Source: Bacteroidota bacterium (GTDB lineage Bacteria; Bacteroidota; Ignavibacteria; Ignavibacteriales; Ignavibacteriaceae). From it: 64,000 bases of DNA. Numbering within the stretch: the stretch's first letter is position 1; the number at the start of each line of letters is the position of its first letter. The stretch lies in contig JAKAGZ010000001.1 in the NCBI GenBank assembly GCA_021815365.1, positions 124,001 to 188,000 on the forward strand, read 5' to 3'. Of the stretch, positions 35,389-44,781 are shown piece by piece. The position numbers and the translations under genes are program-made. The notes below the pieces were generated by a model. That model did not search any database. It saw nothing but the letters and a program-made list of their open reading frames with translations, and was not told the DNA's origin.

Positions 35389-35665
35389 TATAACTCCGAT
35401 TTAAAATTATTTGATAAGTTTCAATGTTGAAGATCGAAATAATTTGAGAGAAATAAAAATTCAAAATAAAAATATTCTAACCTTTGCTGTCCGGAAATAA
35501 TCTAATAAGGTTCATACTGTTATCGTGATCATTAATGCTAAGTACATGAGTTCCTGATTATGATTATGTATCTTACTTTTACTCTTTTGGAGGGGTTAAG
35601 AGTAAGATTAAGAACATCCCAAAGGGAATCCTTGGGAAGAATACGTCACTGTATTTATAAGGAGA

Positions 35666-35683
35666 GGCAGAACCTCTTCTGCC
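35666..35683. other. Short hairpin past the M28 peptidase stop
   Basis: GGCAGAA-CCTC-TTCTGCC, a perfect 7-bp stem 10 bp past the stop of the minus-strand M28 gene. The T run on that strand is poor, so it is at best a weak terminator. Confidence 0.4.
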
Positions 35684-35693
35684 CCTTTTAGAA

Positions 35694-37277
35694 TTAAAAC
35701 GGCGATACTTGTTTCACCAAAGCCTTTCTTGGGATCATTTCATCACGCATCGCTGCATTATAAATAAAAAATGCCATAATTGCAGAAGCTTGCATCAGAT
35801 CGCTTTTACTGGCGTGATCATAATTATCCATGTTAGAGTGATGCGTTCTTGTAGAATAATCCAGCGGGTCCTGAATAAACTGAAACCCCGGTATGCCGAC
35901 TCCGTCAAACGAAAGATGATCTGTTCCGCCGGTCGTTCTTATTGTTAAAGTTGAAGCGCCCAAATCGTTAAATGGTTTCAGCCATTCTTCAAATATCGGG
36001 CGGACCGCATCGTTACCCTGCAAATATACACCGCGTATTTTCCCGGAACCATTATCAAGATTAAAATAAGCTGAAACTTTTTTCTGTTCAGGTTTTAACT
36101 CAAGAGTTTTTGGATCGCCGAAATGCTTCAGCACGTACCCGCGTGAACCGAGCAGCCCTTGTTCTTCCCCGCTCCATAAAACTATCCTGATGGTTCTTCT
36201 TGGTTTAACATCGAGTTCTTTTAAAATTCTCACAGCCTCCATCACAACACTGCAGCCTGCAGCGTTATCAGTCGCTCCGGTAGATGCCTGCCACGAATCA
36301 AGATGTCCGCCAAGCATTACGAGTTGATCTTTCAGCTTGGGATCTGTTCCGGGAATTTCAGCAACCACATTATATCCAAGCGAATCTTTATCGTAAAACG
36401 TTGTGCTTAAGCCGGCTTCAATCTTTACGGAAATATTTTCTTTGATAAGCCTTACGATCCTGTTATAATATTCTATCGCAACCTGGAAAGAAGGGATACC
36501 CGCCTCGCCGTTCATCTGATAAGAACCCCCTGACTGGGAGAAAAGAGTTCCATCCTGACCACGGCTTGGTTTCAAAATAACAGCAGCGCCTTCTTCTTTG
36601 AGAAACTTTTCAATTTTATTATTCAGCTCTCTCATCCTTCTGAACTCTGCGAACCTTGCAAAGAAAGGCGATCTCGCTCCGGGATCCGGGGCTTTTGAGA
36701 GATCAATTAATTCCTGGTCGGTATATCTTTTTGCATCTGCTTCAAATCTTTTTTCAACATCACGTTCGCCGCCGAGCATTACAATCATACCTTTCAATTT
36801 TCCTTTATATTGATCGAAATCCTTCTCGTCTTTAATTTCGAGAAGAACGGGCGAGCCGGAAACAACTCCGTTCGTGCCTGAAGTCCAGGCTTCGGGATAA
36901 GCAACAAGCGGTTCATACTGCGGCTCTATCATTTCAAGACTGAATTTATTAACGCTCCATCCTTTGCCGAAAGTTCCCCACGGTTCGAGGTTTGCTTTTA
37001 CAAGCCCCCATTTTGTTAACTGATCTTTCGCGCAGTTCGCAGCTTTGAACCAGTTGGGAGAATTTGTTAATCGCGGTCCGTAGACATCAGTAAGATAACT
37101 TAAAGTTTCCATTACTTTTGAGTTATTAAATTCTTCACTCCTGATCTTCTGCACCATTTGAAGATCAACTCTCTCCTGAGCAAAAAGTGTAAAAGCAAAG
37201 AAAAGCACCAATGCTATAGCGGCTCGTCCCCGCAGGATTTTTCGCATAGTGATCAATTCTGGTAATCTAAATTTCAT
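35694..37277 (-). CDS. Secreted M28-family aminopeptidase
   Basis: 527 residues. A signal peptide spans about 11-33 (MRKILRGRAAIALVLFFAFT, then LFA). The ATG at 37277 is preferred over the one ten codons later because AGGAGG lies eight bases before it. A PA-type domain occupies the middle (TNGVVSGSPVLLEIKDEKDFDQYKGKLKGMIV). The M28 zinc ligands are visible: GGHLDSW, TGATDNAAG, WSGEEQGLLGS (Glu pair), FNLDNG, and TGGTDHLSF. Likely a periplasmic or exported aminopeptidase or carboxypeptidase. Confidence 0.93.
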   Translation of the reverse strand: MKFRLPELITMRKILRGRAAIALVLFFAFTLFAQERVDLQMVQKIRSEEFNNSKVMETLSYLTDVYGPRLTNSPNWFKAANCAKDQLTKWGLVKANLEPWGTFGKGWSVNKFSLEMIEPQYEPLVAYPEAWTSGTNGVVSGSPVLLEIKDEKDFDQYKGKLKGMIVMLGGERDVEKRFEADAKRYTDQELIDLSKAPDPGARSPFFARFAEFRRMRELNNKIEKFLKEEGAAVILKPSRGQDGTLFSQSGGSYQMNGEAGIPSFQVAIEYYNRIVRLIKENISVKIEAGLSTTFYDKDSLGYNVVAEIPGTDPKLKDQLVMLGGHLDSWQASTGATDNAAGCSVVMEAVRILKELDVKPRRTIRIVLWSGEEQGLLGSRGYVLKHFGDPKTLELKPEQKKVSAYFNLDNGSGKIRGVYLQGNDAVRPIFEEWLKPFNDLGASTLTIRTTGGTDHLSFDGVGIPGFQFIQDPLDYSTRTHHSNMDNYDHASKSDLMQASAIMAFFIYNAAMRDEMIPRKALVKQVSPF

Positions 37278-37356
37278 CTCTGAGCCTCCTGTAATTTTGT
37301 TTTTGAAAATAGTTTTTACAGATCAATTCCGCTCCGATCAAACAGTGACAAATTCT

Positions 37357-37380
37357 GACCAGAATTGGTCACTTTGTGAC
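37357..37380 (+). repeat. Dispersed repeat copy 2 (CCAGAATTGGTCAC type)
   Basis: GACCAGAATTGGTC followed by ACTTTGTGAC; the first half is a perfect palindrome. Matches copies at 613-632 and 51990-52010. Confidence 0.55.
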
Positions 37381-37494
37381 GAGTCGGCACGGTTGTTTTA
37401 TAACGATAATGAAAATAAGAGATAGTTTTATTTTTTCAAAAAGAAATGTGATGGGAGAATGCCAATTAGAATTAGCGTAATCCCGAGATTAGAT

Positions 37495-37800
37495 TCAAAA
37501 TGATTTTAACTTCTTTTCCATCTTCTCATAATCCACAAGATAAGCCCTCATCAGACTTTTCCAGAGCTTACCGTGATTGGGATAATGGAAGTGTAATAGT
37601 TCATGAACAATGACATACCTACCGAGCTTCTTATCCATTTCAATCAATTCATCGTTAAAGTTTAGGTTACCAGCTGTTGAGCAGGATGCCCATTTACGCT
37701 TCATAGGTCGCACATAAATGCCGCTCACTTTTATATCAAGTTTTTCAGAGTATTTTTCCACCTCTTTCTTGAACTCAGCTTTATCTTTCCACTTACTCAT
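37495..37800 (-). CDS. YgjP-like (DUF45) metallopeptidase domain protein
   Basis: 101 residues. The zinc motif HELLH with a third His in HYPNHGKLW matches the YgjP/DUF45 group, and the N-terminal VRPMKRKWASCSTAGNLNFND is the family's RxxxxWGSC-like motif. It is about half the length of full YgjP, as in many copies that sit beside type I restriction genes. It overlaps the end of hsdR by 8 bp, so translation is coupled. Its role in restriction is not known; protease turnover of HsdR is only a guess. Confidence 0.85.
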   Translation of the reverse strand: MSKWKDKAEFKKEVEKYSEKLDIKVSGIYVRPMKRKWASCSTAGNLNFNDELIEMDKKLGRYVIVHELLHFHYPNHGKLWKSLMRAYLVDYEKMEKKLKSF

Positions 37801-40756
37801 TGGCTTTTAAGATAATGTTGAAAAGGTCATCAATAATTTGTTTTGCTTTTTCTATATCGTCCACTTGAGACATAAGTGCTAAATACATTTCCTGTCGGAG
37901 TTCTCTTGTCTCTGCTTCGCTTTGCTGCCAGTGAGGATATTTCTTAAAGCTTGCTGTAAAACTGTTAGCAATGTTATTACTGTTGCTCAATCCATACTCT
38001 GTAAGCTTTGTAGAAAAGAAAAATGTCAAATCATCAAATCCTTTAGCTTTCTTTTCTTCCTCCTGACCAAGTGCTGCTTTTAATAAAGCTTCAAGCTGTT
38101 CTAATGCTGCTTTTGTAGTGATAATTCTGTCTTCGTAGTTTTCCTGAATCTCCTGAGCTTTCTCTTTTAGTGAGATTAGTACTAAATCACCGCTATGTTT
38201 TTCTGCATATCTACCGAGAGTTTTAACAAGGTTTATCACTTTAACATTATCCGGTTTCTGTCCTTTCTTGATAAGCTCAACTGTATTTGCATCAAGTTCG
38301 TAAGCATCGGTAGTCATTTCAAGATTTTCTATATCAACATTCTCTTTTACAAGATCAATCGTCTTCCTCTGGAATTCTTTATCAACGTAAATCTTTTTAG
38401 CATAAGCATTGCGAACTATGTAATAGATTTGAGTGAGAGCTTTGTAATTATCAATGTATGGTCTTAGAACTGCATCCGGTGAAATAATTTCATAAAGCAT
38501 TTCGACTTCTTTATAGAACTTAAAAAATTCTTTACGCTTGGATTTAGATTTGAAATGCTCAATCAGCTTATCAACTTCTTTATCATTATATGGCGGCTTT
38601 ATCAATCCCAAATATTTAGGTGCGATGCTTTCTAAATTCTTTTTGAATAAATCTTTGAGAAGTGCTAAATCCTTAATAACACTCTTTATATCATCAGAAT
38701 CGAAAGCCAATGCTTTTTCAAGCTTATCAAATATTCCAATAAAATCTATTACCAACCCAAATGGTTTTTTCTTCCCTTCTTCATCTTCATAGGGACGATT
38801 AACTCTTGCAATTGCCTGAAGCAATGTATGGTCTCTCATTGGCTTATCTAAATACATTGCATAAAGTATTGGTGCATCATAACCAGTTAAGAGCTTTTCT
38901 GTAACGATAAGAATCTTTGGCAGGACTTCATTTTTAGCAAAGTTCTTACGAATTGTTTTTTCTTCTTCTTTGTCAATCTGATATTCTTTCAATTGCTCGG
39001 TATCGTTATAAGCACTTGTATAAACAACCCGAGAGTATTCCGGGGGTAAGTATTTGTCCAATGCTTTTTTGTATAGAGCACAAGCTTCTCTGTCGACTCC
39101 AACTAAAAATGCTTTGTAACCAAGATTCTCTACATAAGTTTGGTAATGCTCTGCAACAAATTTTGCAATTTTATTTATTCTTCTTTTGCCTTTCAAGAAA
39201 TGCCTTGTCTGAACTGCCTTTTCTAAAATTTTATTGAGTTCTTCAATGTCACTAACTCCTTCGGCTTCAGCAAGCTTAAGGAATTCTTTTTCCAAAACTT
39301 CTTCAGGGACTAACAATTCGTTTGGTGCGAGAGAATAATAAAGCGGTAGTGTTGTTCCATCTTCAATTGAATCTGAGATCGAATATTTATCCAGATAACC
39401 TTTTGGATCATCAACTCCGAAAGTTTTAAATGTTCCCCTGCCGTAAGCTGTTTTATCTATCGGTGTGCCCGTAAATCCAATCATAGTTGCGTTAGGAATT
39501 GCAGCCATTAAATAGTTTCCCAAATCACCGGAAGTTGTTCTGTGTGCTTCATCAACCAAGACATAAATATTTTTTCTTTTGTTGATGTTTGGTGGCATTT
39601 CATTGAACTTGTGAATCATACTAACTATCAGACCGCGATAATCATTTTTTAATAAATCTCTCATTGTGGCAATGCTGTCTGCGTGAGCTACATTCTGAAT
39701 TCCTAATGATACAAGATTACGAATCATCTGATCTTCGAGTTCGTTCCTGTCTATCAACAAAATAATTGTCGGCTTATCAGCTTCTGATTTTTTGAAAAGA
39801 ATTTCCGCAGCTTTAATAATTGTATATGTCTTACCCGAACCCTGAGTATGCCAGACCAATCCCCTTTTCTTTTCTGTGTCCAAAGCTCTGTTTACAACCT
39901 TCTCAACTGCTTCTACCTGGTGCTGACGTAAAATATATTTGTTTAACTCCTCATCCTTCTCAACAAAAACGATGTACTTTTTCAGGTAAGCTAAAATTCT
40001 ATCTATATCAAAAAATGTTTTTACTTTCGATTCAAGATTTCCAATTTCTTCTCCGCCTTCGGCGGATTTCCAGTTGAAAAGATTTTTACGGTTTGTATTC
40101 CAGGTAACGCCGTACAAAAATCCAAGTGCTTCTGTTACTGTGTAGATTTGCTGAGGAATCAACATTTCGGGAGTTTCTTTGTGGTATCGTCTTATCTGAT
40201 CTATTCCTATTGCAAGTGCCTCATCCTTGGTTGCGTTTTTGCACTCGATAACAATTACAGGTATTCCGTTAATAAAGAATACAATATCTTCCCTGTTGCC
40301 ATACCTGCCGTTGTTAAAATAATATTCTTCCGAAACGTGATAGGTGTTATTGGTGTGATCATCTCCGCCAGAGGCGGATCCGCCTATGGCGGAAAAGTCT
40401 ATGAGCTTTAGGTTATACTCGCGGTTATCTTCTGCGCAAAAGAATGTTTTCTCCCCCCTGATGTATTGCAGAAAATCTTTGTTGCCCTGAATGTCTATCC
40501 GAAGATTTTTAAGTTTTGAAAACAGATCATTATCCTTTTCGGAGTATTTAGGATTAAACTCAATGACTTTTCTAATTAATATATCTTTTAGAAATGGATA
40601 AGAGCTTTTAGTCCTCTCTGATGGTAATGTTGCTGAAGTATCGAAGTGTCTTAGTTTTTCAGCTTCCGATTGTGTTAATAGCTGCCAGCCAATCTGGTTT
40701 GCATACTCTAAAATTCTTTTTTGAACTGTTGAATGTTCTGTAAATGATTTACTCAT
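37793..40756 (-). CDS. hsdR: Type I restriction enzyme, motor/nuclease subunit HsdR
   Basis: 987 residues. N-terminal nuclease domain: FINGIPVIVIECKNATKDEAL carries the ExK active site. Walker A is HTQGSGKT, the DEAH box is VLVDEAHRTTSGDLG, then GFTGTPI and TGYDAPILYAMYLDKPM of the translocase. It cleaves unmodified DNA far from the recognition site with HsdM and HsdS. Residues 122-131 (SAIGGSASGG) are encoded by two adjacent palindromes and look inserted. A third palindrome encodes SAEGG near residue 231. Reading frame intact. Confidence 0.96.
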   Translation of the reverse strand: MSKSFTEHSTVQKRILEYANQIGWQLLTQSEAEKLRHFDTSATLPSERTKSSYPFLKDILIRKVIEFNPKYSEKDNDLFSKLKNLRIDIQGNKDFLQYIRGEKTFFCAEDNREYNLKLIDFSAIGGSASGGDDHTNNTYHVSEEYYFNNGRYGNREDIVFFINGIPVIVIECKNATKDEALAIGIDQIRRYHKETPEMLIPQQIYTVTEALGFLYGVTWNTNRKNLFNWKSAEGGEEIGNLESKVKTFFDIDRILAYLKKYIVFVEKDEELNKYILRQHQVEAVEKVVNRALDTEKKRGLVWHTQGSGKTYTIIKAAEILFKKSEADKPTIILLIDRNELEDQMIRNLVSLGIQNVAHADSIATMRDLLKNDYRGLIVSMIHKFNEMPPNINKRKNIYVLVDEAHRTTSGDLGNYLMAAIPNATMIGFTGTPIDKTAYGRGTFKTFGVDDPKGYLDKYSISDSIEDGTTLPLYYSLAPNELLVPEEVLEKEFLKLAEAEGVSDIEELNKILEKAVQTRHFLKGKRRINKIAKFVAEHYQTYVENLGYKAFLVGVDREACALYKKALDKYLPPEYSRVVYTSAYNDTEQLKEYQIDKEEEKTIRKNFAKNEVLPKILIVTEKLLTGYDAPILYAMYLDKPMRDHTLLQAIARVNRPYEDEEGKKKPFGLVIDFIGIFDKLEKALAFDSDDIKSVIKDLALLKDLFKKNLESIAPKYLGLIKPPYNDKEVDKLIEHFKSKSKRKEFFKFYKEVEMLYEIISPDAVLRPYIDNYKALTQIYYIVRNAYAKKIYVDKEFQRKTIDLVKENVDIENLEMTTDAYELDANTVELIKKGQKPDNVKVINLVKTLGRYAEKHSGDLVLISLKEKAQEIQENYEDRIITTKAALEQLEALLKAALGQEEEKKAKGFDDLTFFFSTKLTEYGLSNSNNIANSFTASFKKYPHWQQSEAETRELRQEMYLALMSQVDDIEKAKQIIDDLFNIILKANE
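40052..40066. repeat. In-frame palindrome in hsdR (second site)
   Basis: TCCGCC-TTC-GGCGGA, perfect, 15 bp, 5 codons (SAEGG). Same structure as the pair at 40364-40393. Confidence 0.55.
40364..40393. repeat. Tandem palindromes inserted in frame in hsdR
   Basis: TCCGCC-AGA-GGCGGA (40364-40378) directly followed by TCCGCC-TAT-GGCGGA (40379-40393): 30 bp, 10 codons. The first unit is identical to 6139-6153 in the propeller gene. Confidence 0.75.
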
Positions 40757-40815
40757 TTCATTAAAAGGCTATTGATACTCTGTGACACCAAATATATCTT
40801 TGAATCAGAAATTAT

Positions 40816-40875
40816 AACCCGGTTTGTTCGAAGGATGACGTTTTGCGTCAAGTAGTAAGTAGGACAAACGGGGTT
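40816..40875. other. Long stem-loop between AlbA_2 gene and hsdR
   Basis: AACCCGGTTTGTTC (40816-40829) pairs with GGACAAACGGGGTT (40862-40875) with two mismatches, enclosing a smaller perfect hairpin TGACG-TTTTG-CGTCA. It lies in the 282-bp gap of the restriction locus and may terminate or attenuate transcription into hsdR, though no T run follows. Confidence 0.5.
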
Positions 40876-41038
40876 TTCATTAAAAACCGATTTTAATTTC
40901 TTTATGGCATTTGTGAGCTATTAAGTTTTTTAATTGACGTAAAAACGTTGCAATCTCAGGCAGTATTTCAACTTTTTAGATGCCTCTGCGTTTTTTTCTG
41001 CGTCACTTCTGCGTTAATTTTTTACATAACGCCAAAGT

Positions 41039-42652
41039 TTATTGCAACAGCCATATACCTTTTTTTGAACTACCTTTGAATCTTACTTTGTTTTCTTGCT
41101 TAAGTTGTCTCAATAAATTAAAAATTTGATGTCTGGAAAGGGAAGGAAATATTTGTTCAAATTCTTTCATCGTACCCGAATTATGATTTTCTAAATGTTT
41201 AAGAATCAAAGCTTTTTTCTCTTCTTTATCTAATCCTTTTTTGCGCGTATATACTCCCTTCTCACCTAAAAATGTATAAAATCGTTTTGATAAAATATAT
41301 TTGACTCCTCTGCCTCTTCCAAATTTCTCAACAATACCCTGTTCCATCATTCTGTACAAACAATCCTGATATTCAGGTAAAGAAATTTTTCCCGCCCTGA
41401 TATCATCCAGCAAAATTAAATCCCGAGTTGTCCAGCTAATCTTTTTCTCTGAGTACACCTTTTCAAAAAACTTCAGGAATTGAATATCCTGGATTTCGCC
41501 TCTCATTCTAAGTATGACCGAAAATGCATCAGACTTTGAATAATCAGGGCGCGGCTTTGCCTCCTCAATCGAAAGCCGGAACATTTTATCTGCCCCCTGC
41601 CCGCTTCTTTCAACCAAACCACACTTCTGAAAAACTTCTGCAATTCTTCTGTTCCTTGGGTATTGCTTGTAGATAATATTCTCTGGCGTTATGCCTGGAG
41701 GGAAACCGCCCGGACTTTCAATTTCCAAAAGTTTAGGATATTGCCGGATAAAAACCGAATTCTGCAAATTATAGTCACGATGGCATACTGCATTCAGTAA
41801 CGCTTCACGAATTACTTCTTCATTAAAATTTGGTATGTCTCTTATGAATAATCCTTCCTGTATATGCTCGACATCATTCCGGAGATTAATCTGATCCCAC
41901 AGTTTATTGTGAATAGCCAAGAAACCAATCCTGTAGTCGTGCCGTTGTTGTGTTTGTATTAAAGCCTCACTGCTTCTGTACTCAAAAATTATTTCGGAAT
42001 TAGGAAGAAGCTTTCCGAGAGATTCTTTTTTCCCCAACAGAATTATTGCAGCATAATTTAATTTGCCGTCAATCAGAAATTCTGAATCTGATAATAGCTG
42101 CTCAACAGCTATTGTCAGTATATCCGTGTTTTGAGATTTCTTTGACCAGAGACTTCTAAGTTCAGCAATTGCGACTTCATCTAAATCTGAAATGTTTGCA
42201 TTATCACAAATTTCGGAAGAGAAGTCCGGCTGCGCTTCATCAAATATTCTTTTTAACTGCTCAGGGGTCATAGGTTCTAATGATTCACCAACTCTCATAT
42301 ATGAAGCACCTTTGTACTGTAAAGGCATTCCAATCGGGCGCGATGGTATTTCAAATATTAAAACTCTCTTGCCAATATAAATTAATTCTTCAATTTCAAT
42401 TCTTAGCTTTAATGAATCCAGCAGCTCCTTTTTGAGAGAATCCGGATTTTGAAATGCATTAGTTCCCACAACTTTGTGAGGAAAATTGTCATCAACACCA
42501 AGTATTAAATGACCACCGCATTCGTTAGCAATTGCATTGCAGTATTTCTTCAATCGTTCAAGGTCAAACTGCTGCCTGGCTTCTTTAAATTCAAGACGCT
42601 CCTTTTCTTTTGACCGAAGCCATTGTTCAAATTGTTGAATTGAAACAGGCAT
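41039..42652 (-). CDS. AlbA_2/Schlafen-type ATP-binding protein in restriction locus
   Basis: 537 residues. N-terminal AlbA_2 (Schlafen-like) domain: EKERLEFKEARQQFDLERLKKYCNAIANECGGHLILGVDD. The middle matches a HATPase_c_4-type region (REALLNAVCHRDYNLQNSVFIRQYPKLLEIESPGGFPPGI, RNRRIAEVFQKCGLVERSGQGADKMF). The C-terminus is winged-helix-like (LKHLENHNSGTMKEFEQIFPSLSRHQIFNLLRQL). Such proteins are often annotated as regulators and recur in defence loci. It starts immediately after the hsdS stop (TAA then ATG), so it is co-translated with the restriction genes. Confidence 0.87.
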   Translation of the reverse strand: MPVSIQQFEQWLRSKEKERLEFKEARQQFDLERLKKYCNAIANECGGHLILGVDDNFPHKVVGTNAFQNPDSLKKELLDSLKLRIEIEELIYIGKRVLIFEIPSRPIGMPLQYKGASYMRVGESLEPMTPEQLKRIFDEAQPDFSSEICDNANISDLDEVAIAELRSLWSKKSQNTDILTIAVEQLLSDSEFLIDGKLNYAAIILLGKKESLGKLLPNSEIIFEYRSSEALIQTQQRHDYRIGFLAIHNKLWDQINLRNDVEHIQEGLFIRDIPNFNEEVIREALLNAVCHRDYNLQNSVFIRQYPKLLEIESPGGFPPGITPENIIYKQYPRNRRIAEVFQKCGLVERSGQGADKMFRLSIEEAKPRPDYSKSDAFSVILRMRGEIQDIQFLKFFEKVYSEKKISWTTRDLILLDDIRAGKISLPEYQDCLYRMMEQGIVEKFGRGRGVKYILSKRFYTFLGEKGVYTRKKGLDKEEKKALILKHLENHNSGTMKEFEQIFPSLSRHQIFNLLRQLKQENKVRFKGSSKKGIWLLQ

Positions 42653-43882
42653 TTAACTTACCTTCTCTTTGTCTATTTTGAATTCAATATCTTTAACTCG
42701 GATTTGACCAGTCATAAGTTTATTAAGAGAACCTTCAAATAAATCTTTCAAGGCATTTAACCGATTAATATAGATGGAGATTTTACTATCAATATTTTTT
42801 AATAGAACAGCAATTTCCTTTTGTTCAGTAATGTCAGGTTTGATGAATAATAGATTAGTAAGTAATCCAAGTGTTAAATATTTGGTTGACGTTCCTATTG
42901 ATATTATTCTTAATCTTTCAAGATTGAATTCAAGAGCGAATTTCAAAAAGAAATAATCATATTCAGCTAAATTCTTTATTGTAATTATATAGGTTCTCTG
43001 ATATGCATTAAATTTGCCATTATAATATTTGACTGAATAAATTGCTCTTGCATTATTTCCTGAAAGTAATATTGCTTCTTCATCATATTTATAATCATCA
43101 ATCCAAAAATCTCCCTGTGAACAAGTAAAGAAGGGGTACTTACCTCCATCTACTGCAGCATTTGAATTAAGTTTACCTGTTTTAAAATTGACAATTGATC
43201 CAAGATTTGTTATTTCCCAGCTTTCCGGTATCAACCCAATCTCTGTTTGTTTTTGTCCGGTAGTTGCCGGATTAAGCCCTTCTGTAAAGAGTTTTTGCAT
43301 TAAAGCTTTTTTAAGCTCCTGTGTGGTTTTAATTATTTGTTTCTGTGTCTCAATTGCCCGCTGTATTTTGGAAAGTACGTGAGCAATTTTTTTTTGCTCG
43401 GGGAGAGGAGGAAGAGGGATTTTTATATTGTATAACTGACTTTTATTTATTGCTTTAAAGGTACTGCCGGTTCCGAGCTTCTCAATTTCCTTTTCAATTT
43501 TCTTTAAATAATAATAAATGTAAAGATAGTGATTCTCTCTTGCTCGGATAGCTGATAAACCACGGCCAACTCCACTTTTTTCAAATGACAAATTAGTTGG
43601 GCCAACAGGTGCTCTAACAGAAATCAATATATCATTTTTTTCAGCGATCTTTGAAGGTGAAGTACACCAAATTCTTGGAGTAGGATACACATTCCCAAAA
43701 TCAGTCTTCCCTTGATAAAAAGGTAATCCATTACCATTAGAACTATATGTGCTGGAAGGTGGAGATTGCCCCATTATAATCTCAGAAGCTTCACTTAATT
43801 TTTTCAAATCCCACTCCTCAGGTATTAAACCAATATCAGTTTGTTTGAAGCCCTGTGGTATTTGTTTGAAAGTATTGCTCAT
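42653..43882 (-). CDS. hsdS: Type I restriction specificity subunit HsdS
   Basis: 409 residues with two target-recognition domains, each opening with IGLIPEEW or IGLIPESW, and two conserved helical spacers (PPLPEQKKIAHVLSKIQRAIETQKQII... LFTEGL and EQKEIAVLLKNIDSKISIYINRLNALKDLFEGSLNKLMTGQI). It selects the bipartite DNA target for HsdM methylation and HsdR cleavage. It is separated from hsdM by five reading frames or remnants, an unusual distance. Confidence 0.95.
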   Translation of the reverse strand: MSNTFKQIPQGFKQTDIGLIPEEWDLKKLSEASEIIMGQSPPSSTYSSNGNGLPFYQGKTDFGNVYPTPRIWCTSPSKIAEKNDILISVRAPVGPTNLSFEKSGVGRGLSAIRARENHYLYIYYYLKKIEKEIEKLGTGSTFKAINKSQLYNIKIPLPPLPEQKKIAHVLSKIQRAIETQKQIIKTTQELKKALMQKLFTEGLNPATTGQKQTEIGLIPESWEITNLGSIVNFKTGKLNSNAAVDGGKYPFFTCSQGDFWIDDYKYDEEAILLSGNNARAIYSVKYYNGKFNAYQRTYIITIKNLAEYDYFFLKFALEFNLERLRIISIGTSTKYLTLGLLTNLLFIKPDITEQKEIAVLLKNIDSKISIYINRLNALKDLFEGSLNKLMTGQIRVKDIEFKIDKEKVS

Positions 43883-43986
43883 GTTTCGTAACTATATCGC
43901 AGAAATTAACAGAGCTTAGGATAGTATCCTAAGTTTAGCATCCCTCTTCGGAGAGACGTTTCTTTTAATCAATATCATATAAAAAT

Positions 43987-44781
43987 CTATGATGTACCAT
44001 TACTATGGAGCTTATGAAGATTAGAAGCTGAGAATCTATCTGTCCAAAGGATATAGTCTGCCCCTTTACTTTTAAGTGCTTCCAAGTATTCAGATTTTAC
44101 CTCTTTATCCTCATCATTAACAATGGCGAGTCCTAAAACCTCTTTTTTTGTAATAGATTCTCTTACAGCTTTAATATCACCCCAGCTGAATAAGAATGAA
44201 GAAAGATTCAACTTATTGATATTGTTGTACGCCTTAATTACAATTTCCCTCTTTTTATAGGCAATTTGAAAATCAAATGTGAATTCAAGCCCAGTACTGC
44301 CTTTTGAAATGAATTGAGGGGTATAAACTATTTCTTGGCTGTCAAGATAACCTTTAACATCTTCTTTAAAGATTGAGGCTATGGTATGTTTTGCCAAAGT
44401 ATAAAGATCATTTATCTCGATGATCGCAGAAAGTATATTATATTTTTTCTGAGGAAAATCTCTTTCATTTGCTTCAATTACTATCTCATCATCCTTTAAA
44501 TTTACACCATAATTATAAAAAATCTTCTCAAGTATTTCCTTTCTTTTTGGCGAGCGAAAAATATTCACCCCGACAAGCTCTAAATTATGAATTGTTTGGC
44601 CATCATCCGAAAGCAGTATAGTTCCATTATTTTTCTTGACATAGAGTTCTATAGCATCATTAAAAATTCCGAAAAAGGGAGTACTGATTACTGACCATCC
44701 AGTAACATCATCGGTGTGAATTGAAGTTTTGCTTTTAAGGAATTCAAAATATTTACTGATGAGCTCATCAACCCAAGTCAT
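43987..44781 (-). CDS. DUF1828/DUF1829 domain protein
   Basis: 264 residues. The N-terminal ~90 residues match the DUF1828 pattern (TDDVTGWSVISTPFFGIFNDAIELYVKKNNGTILLSDDGQTI). The C-terminal half matches DUF1829 (FDFQIAYKKREIVIKAYNNINKLNLSSFLFSWGDIK... LEALKSKGADYILW). Function unknown. Its start overlaps the DUF6978-like gene by 4 bp (ATGA), so the two act as a coupled pair, like a toxin-antitoxin or two-part defence module (inference). Inserted between the hsdM-side and hsdS-side genes of a type I locus. Confidence 0.75.
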   Translation of the reverse strand: MTWVDELISKYFEFLKSKTSIHTDDVTGWSVISTPFFGIFNDAIELYVKKNNGTILLSDDGQTIHNLELVGVNIFRSPKRKEILEKIFYNYGVNLKDDEIVIEANERDFPQKKYNILSAIIEINDLYTLAKHTIASIFKEDVKGYLDSQEIVYTPQFISKGSTGLEFTFDFQIAYKKREIVIKAYNNINKLNLSSFLFSWGDIKAVRESITKKEVLGLAIVNDEDKEVKSEYLEALKSKGADYILWTDRFSASNLHKLHSNGTS

